A stretch of 64,000 nt of DNA, taken from the NCBI GenBank assembly GCA_964451365.1, contig CAYVIB010000019.1, positions 1 through 64,000 on the forward strand, read 5' to 3'. Below the pieces are notes generated by a model. It was not told the DNA's origin. It ran no database searches and saw only the letters and a list, made by a program, of their open reading frames with translations. The first letter of the stretch is position 1. Each line of letters starts with the position of its first letter. Shown here one piece after another: positions 61,961-64,000 of the stretch. A program made the translations under genes and the position numbers. The stretch is from CAYVIB01 sp964451365. Its GTDB lineage: Bacteria > Pseudomonadota > Gammaproteobacteria > Pseudomonadales > Cellvibrionaceae.

Positions 61961-63721
61961 CTATTTTTGCGGAACAATTGTAATATTTGTCGGCGCCATA
62001 ATTCGGGCTAACCCACACCTCGGCGCCTTGCCTCGAATTTCCTCCCAGTTGGCTTCAACCTGGTCCGATACATAACCGCCGGAACCAAGTTGTGTGCCGT
62101 GGCTTTCCGGAAACCGCCCGTTCTGGCCGGGACCGTTTTTAATACACTGGCTCGGGTTTGACGGATCGGGGCCCCAGGTGGCTTCGCCGGTATTGTTGAG
62201 GCCGTAATACTTACACCCTTCCAATCTATACGCATCGCAGGTTTCCGGGTTTTCACGCGGGTCGGGCGGCGCGCAGGGATCGTTTGCCGTTTGTATCCCG
62301 GTCGAATGCACACGATCGACATACTCGACAAGCTCGGGGAAATTTACGATTTCGCACATCCTGGGAATCAAAAACATCGATGCCACCAGCGCCCGTTGCG
62401 GCCCGATGGAAACGGACATGTAGCTGGTGCCGGGTTCGTTGGGAGGGCCATCGATATAGCCATACGGATCACGGAAGGTTTTCTTGCCTACGTTCGGATT
62501 GCAAGTGCCTCTGGCGCCATCAAAGCATTGGGAATCGAGCAGATCACTCCAATAACTATTGATATTTGTGTCTGTCAAATTGTCGAACCCATCGCCCCAT
62601 ACAGGGCCATTGGGGCCTTTATTTACCTGCTCGAGTTCATGCGGACCCGCGTAATTTTCCAGGCCGAGCGTGGTGACGCTTGTTTTTTTCAGGTTGTTGG
62701 CATAAACGGGATCCCGGGCCAAGGCGGCAAACAGCACCGCCGGCGGAAAGCGGCCCAAGTGCTGGCCCGCGCCGGCCCCCCAGGAACGCACCTGCTGATT
62801 GCCATCATAAGCAGCAAAGTACAAATCCTTACCGTAAGTCAGCATGGCGGCAATGGCAGCGCGTTTTTCTTCCTCACTGCTCTCGCTGGACAGCATCACC
62901 ATCAGGTCGTCGTGCCAGGAGCGCGCCACCCCGGCCGCGTAATCATCCACAAGCAGATCCGCCCTGAAGGCGCGCCCACCTTCCGAAAACGCTATCCCGC
63001 TGTCGTCCGGCATGGCAAGCACTTCCGTACTGTGAGACCACCGCTGTCGAATCTGCTCGAAATTGCTCGCGCCCGCGAGAAAGCTCTTCTTCGGAAGCTT
63101 GTTAAGATCGAAGTCGGACAGCGAAAGCAGTTCTTTTTCAGCCTCGTCGATGCTCGGCCGCAAAATATCCGCGCCGGCGTTCGGCGGTACGCTGTCCAAT
63201 ACAGTCACCACATGATAGGCATCGACACAGTTGCCTTCGATCGCCTTGGTTCCACAAACACCGTGAGCGGATTCATTTTTTTGAATCGCCGCAACCAGGG
63301 AGGTGGACTTGCTGAATGTTTTCGGCAAGTCCGCCAGTATATTTTCCGCCGCGTTATAGTTGCCGTAGTCGCTGGCGCCAATCAGCCCCATCGATTCAAC
63401 CTGCGGATTTTCATCCACGCTGGTGGACGCGCCACCGGAACCCTGAACACGAGTGACTGTAACATCCGAGCTGCCGCTACGCGGTGCAATCCAGTAATCC
63501 CCGTTGGCGAACTGACCACAATAGGCTTCACTTCCCCCTGAATTAAAATCCCAGCTGAAACCGACGGTGTGCTCACCTTCCACTTCCACCGAAATATTGG
63601 TTCCGGTACAGGGGCTGCCGGCATCGGTTGACCCGCAATCACAGTCAGCAAAAGCGGAGCTGGAAAAATAAAATAAGCCTGAAGACAAAGCCAGGAGGAA
63701 AGTTTTCTTGAAAAATCTCAC
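61961..63721 (-). CDS. large secreted protein of unknown function
   Basis: A 586-residue exported protein not recognised. The start is placed at a GTG (63721, VRFFKKTFLLALSS...SSAFA) because it begins a standard signal peptide and has ggtgg upstream; the frame continues to a TTG at 63775 that would put 18 residues before the signal. The mature N-terminus is cysteine-rich (DCDCGSTDAGSPC), then a beta-rich segment with VTRVQGSGGAS. A long central helical part covers about residues 150-330 (AAIQKNESAHGVCGTKA, RSWHDDLMVMLSSESSEEEKRAAIAAMLTYG split by loops). More paired cysteines lie toward the C-terminus. It is not repetitive and has no barrel or anchor. Function unknown. Confidence 0.75.
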   Translation of the reverse strand: MRFFKKTFLLALSSGLFYFSSSAFADCDCGSTDAGSPCTGTNISVEVEGEHTVGFSWDFNSGGSEAYCGQFANGDYWIAPRSGSSDVTVTRVQGSGGASTSVDENPQVESMGLIGASDYGNYNAAENILADLPKTFSKSTSLVAAIQKNESAHGVCGTKAIEGNCVDAYHVVTVLDSVPPNAGADILRPSIDEAEKELLSLSDFDLNKLPKKSFLAGASNFEQIRQRWSHSTEVLAMPDDSGIAFSEGGRAFRADLLVDDYAAGVARSWHDDLMVMLSSESSEEEKRAAIAAMLTYGKDLYFAAYDGNQQVRSWGAGAGQHLGRFPPAVLFAALARDPVYANNLKKTSVTTLGLENYAGPHELEQVNKGPNGPVWGDGFDNLTDTNINSYWSDLLDSQCFDGARGTCNPNVGKKTFRDPYGYIDGPPNEPGTSYMSVSIGPQRALVASMFLIPRMCEIVNFPELVEYVDRVHSTGIQTANDPCAPPDPRENPETCDAYRLEGCKYYGLNNTGEATWGPDPSNPSQCIKNGPGQNGRFPESHGTQLGSGGYVSDQVEANWEEIRGKAPRCGLARIMAPTNITIVPQK

Positions 63722-63844
63722 GTTATTTACCACCGGGAAACTATCGAAAATGCTAATGAGGGATGACGCCGACAAGGCTTCGATGTCATGTTAAAAGAAT
63801 TGCTTACCAACATATTTCCTTACCCTTTACCTCGCTTTACCTGA

Positions 63845-64000
63845 TCATTGGTTACGTTGGTAGATGTTGAAGGCTACGATGCCTGTTAAATGAGCAGCTA
63901 ACGCTATGGCCTTCCTCGCCAGATTAGTAAAGTTGGCGGGAGAATAGTTCCTCCACGTTTTTACGAAATAGTGCGGAATTAACCACAAAACAATACCGCT
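63845..64000 (-). CDS. 3' end of an unidentified gene running off the window
   Basis: The minus strand is open from the right edge to a TGA at 63845-63847, giving 51 residues. They have a hydrophobic start (GIVLWLIPHYFVKTW) and an amphipathic tail (LARKAIALAAHLTGIVAFNIYQRNQ). The composition fits the C-terminus of a small membrane protein. It is too short to identify and could be chance. Confidence 0.4.
   Translation of the reverse strand, partial: SGIVLWLIPHYFVKTWRNYSPANFTNLARKAIALAAHLTGIVAFNIYQRNQ

Noticed and set aside
63776..63844. Promoter or gene start at the right edge
   Set aside because: Nothing beyond a short AT-rich spacer can be supported between the secreted protein gene and the partial frame at the edge.

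Overview
The window reads as a gammaproteobacterial chromosome, most like the Cellvibrionales/Pseudomonadales. The evidence is core gene order: glnE-ilvE, msbA-waaA, parE-ilvA // rpiA-serA, and pgk-tkt // SAM-sensing ArsR regulator-metK-ahcY-metF-rsmE, the last resembling the Pseudomonas arrangement. GC content is moderately high in the core. No rRNA, tRNA or CRISPR array was seen. Several dispersed palindromic repeat families sit just behind core genes.

Layout. 0-11.7 kb: nitrogen control (glnE), branched-chain amino acid synthesis (ilvE), lipid A export and Kdo transfer (msbA-waaA), a patatin, a small phasin-like protein, an entericidin-like lipoprotein too small for usual ORF calling, an OmpA-domain lipoprotein and a MATE transporter. 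11.7-37.7 kb: an accessory region. It starts with a collapsed GlxA/AraC-type regulator pseudogene. It is bracketed by two same-strand, AT-rich copies of a two-gene cassette, a serine hydrolase of toxin type followed by an overlapping lipoprotein (12.7-14.7 and 35.6-37.6 kb). A third, broken lipoprotein remnant lies behind the first copy. Between the cassettes are a complete four-gene Wadjet (jetABCD) anti-plasmid operon, a truncated flavin monooxygenase, a NarX/NarL-type two-component pair, and a two-partner secretion locus (a 2,735-residue adhesin with 22 MBG-type repeats, plus its TpsB transporter). A 100-N assembly gap lies in the promoter region between the two-component genes and the adhesin.

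37.7-54.5 kb: core metabolism. It holds parE, ilvA, rpiA, serA, a small beta-barrel protein, a monoacylglycerol-lipase-like hydrolase, pgk and tkt, then the SAM-cycle operon sahR-metK-ahcY-metF with rsmE. A perfect 30-bp palindrome stands just before sahR. 54.5-64 kb: an FHA protein, a YbjQ-family protein, a Cro/C1-type regulator, a three-domain LplT-PlsC-Aas fusion overlapping a secreted lipase-like gene, a stand-alone deaminase-fold protein, a large unrecognised secreted protein and the 3' end of a further gene.

The least explained item is the duplicated hydrolase-lipoprotein cassette. Two intact copies, one orphan lipoprotein remnant, a shared leader and a predicted lipid anchor on the partner fit a polymorphic effector/immunity system. 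That role is inferred from gene architecture and motifs only.
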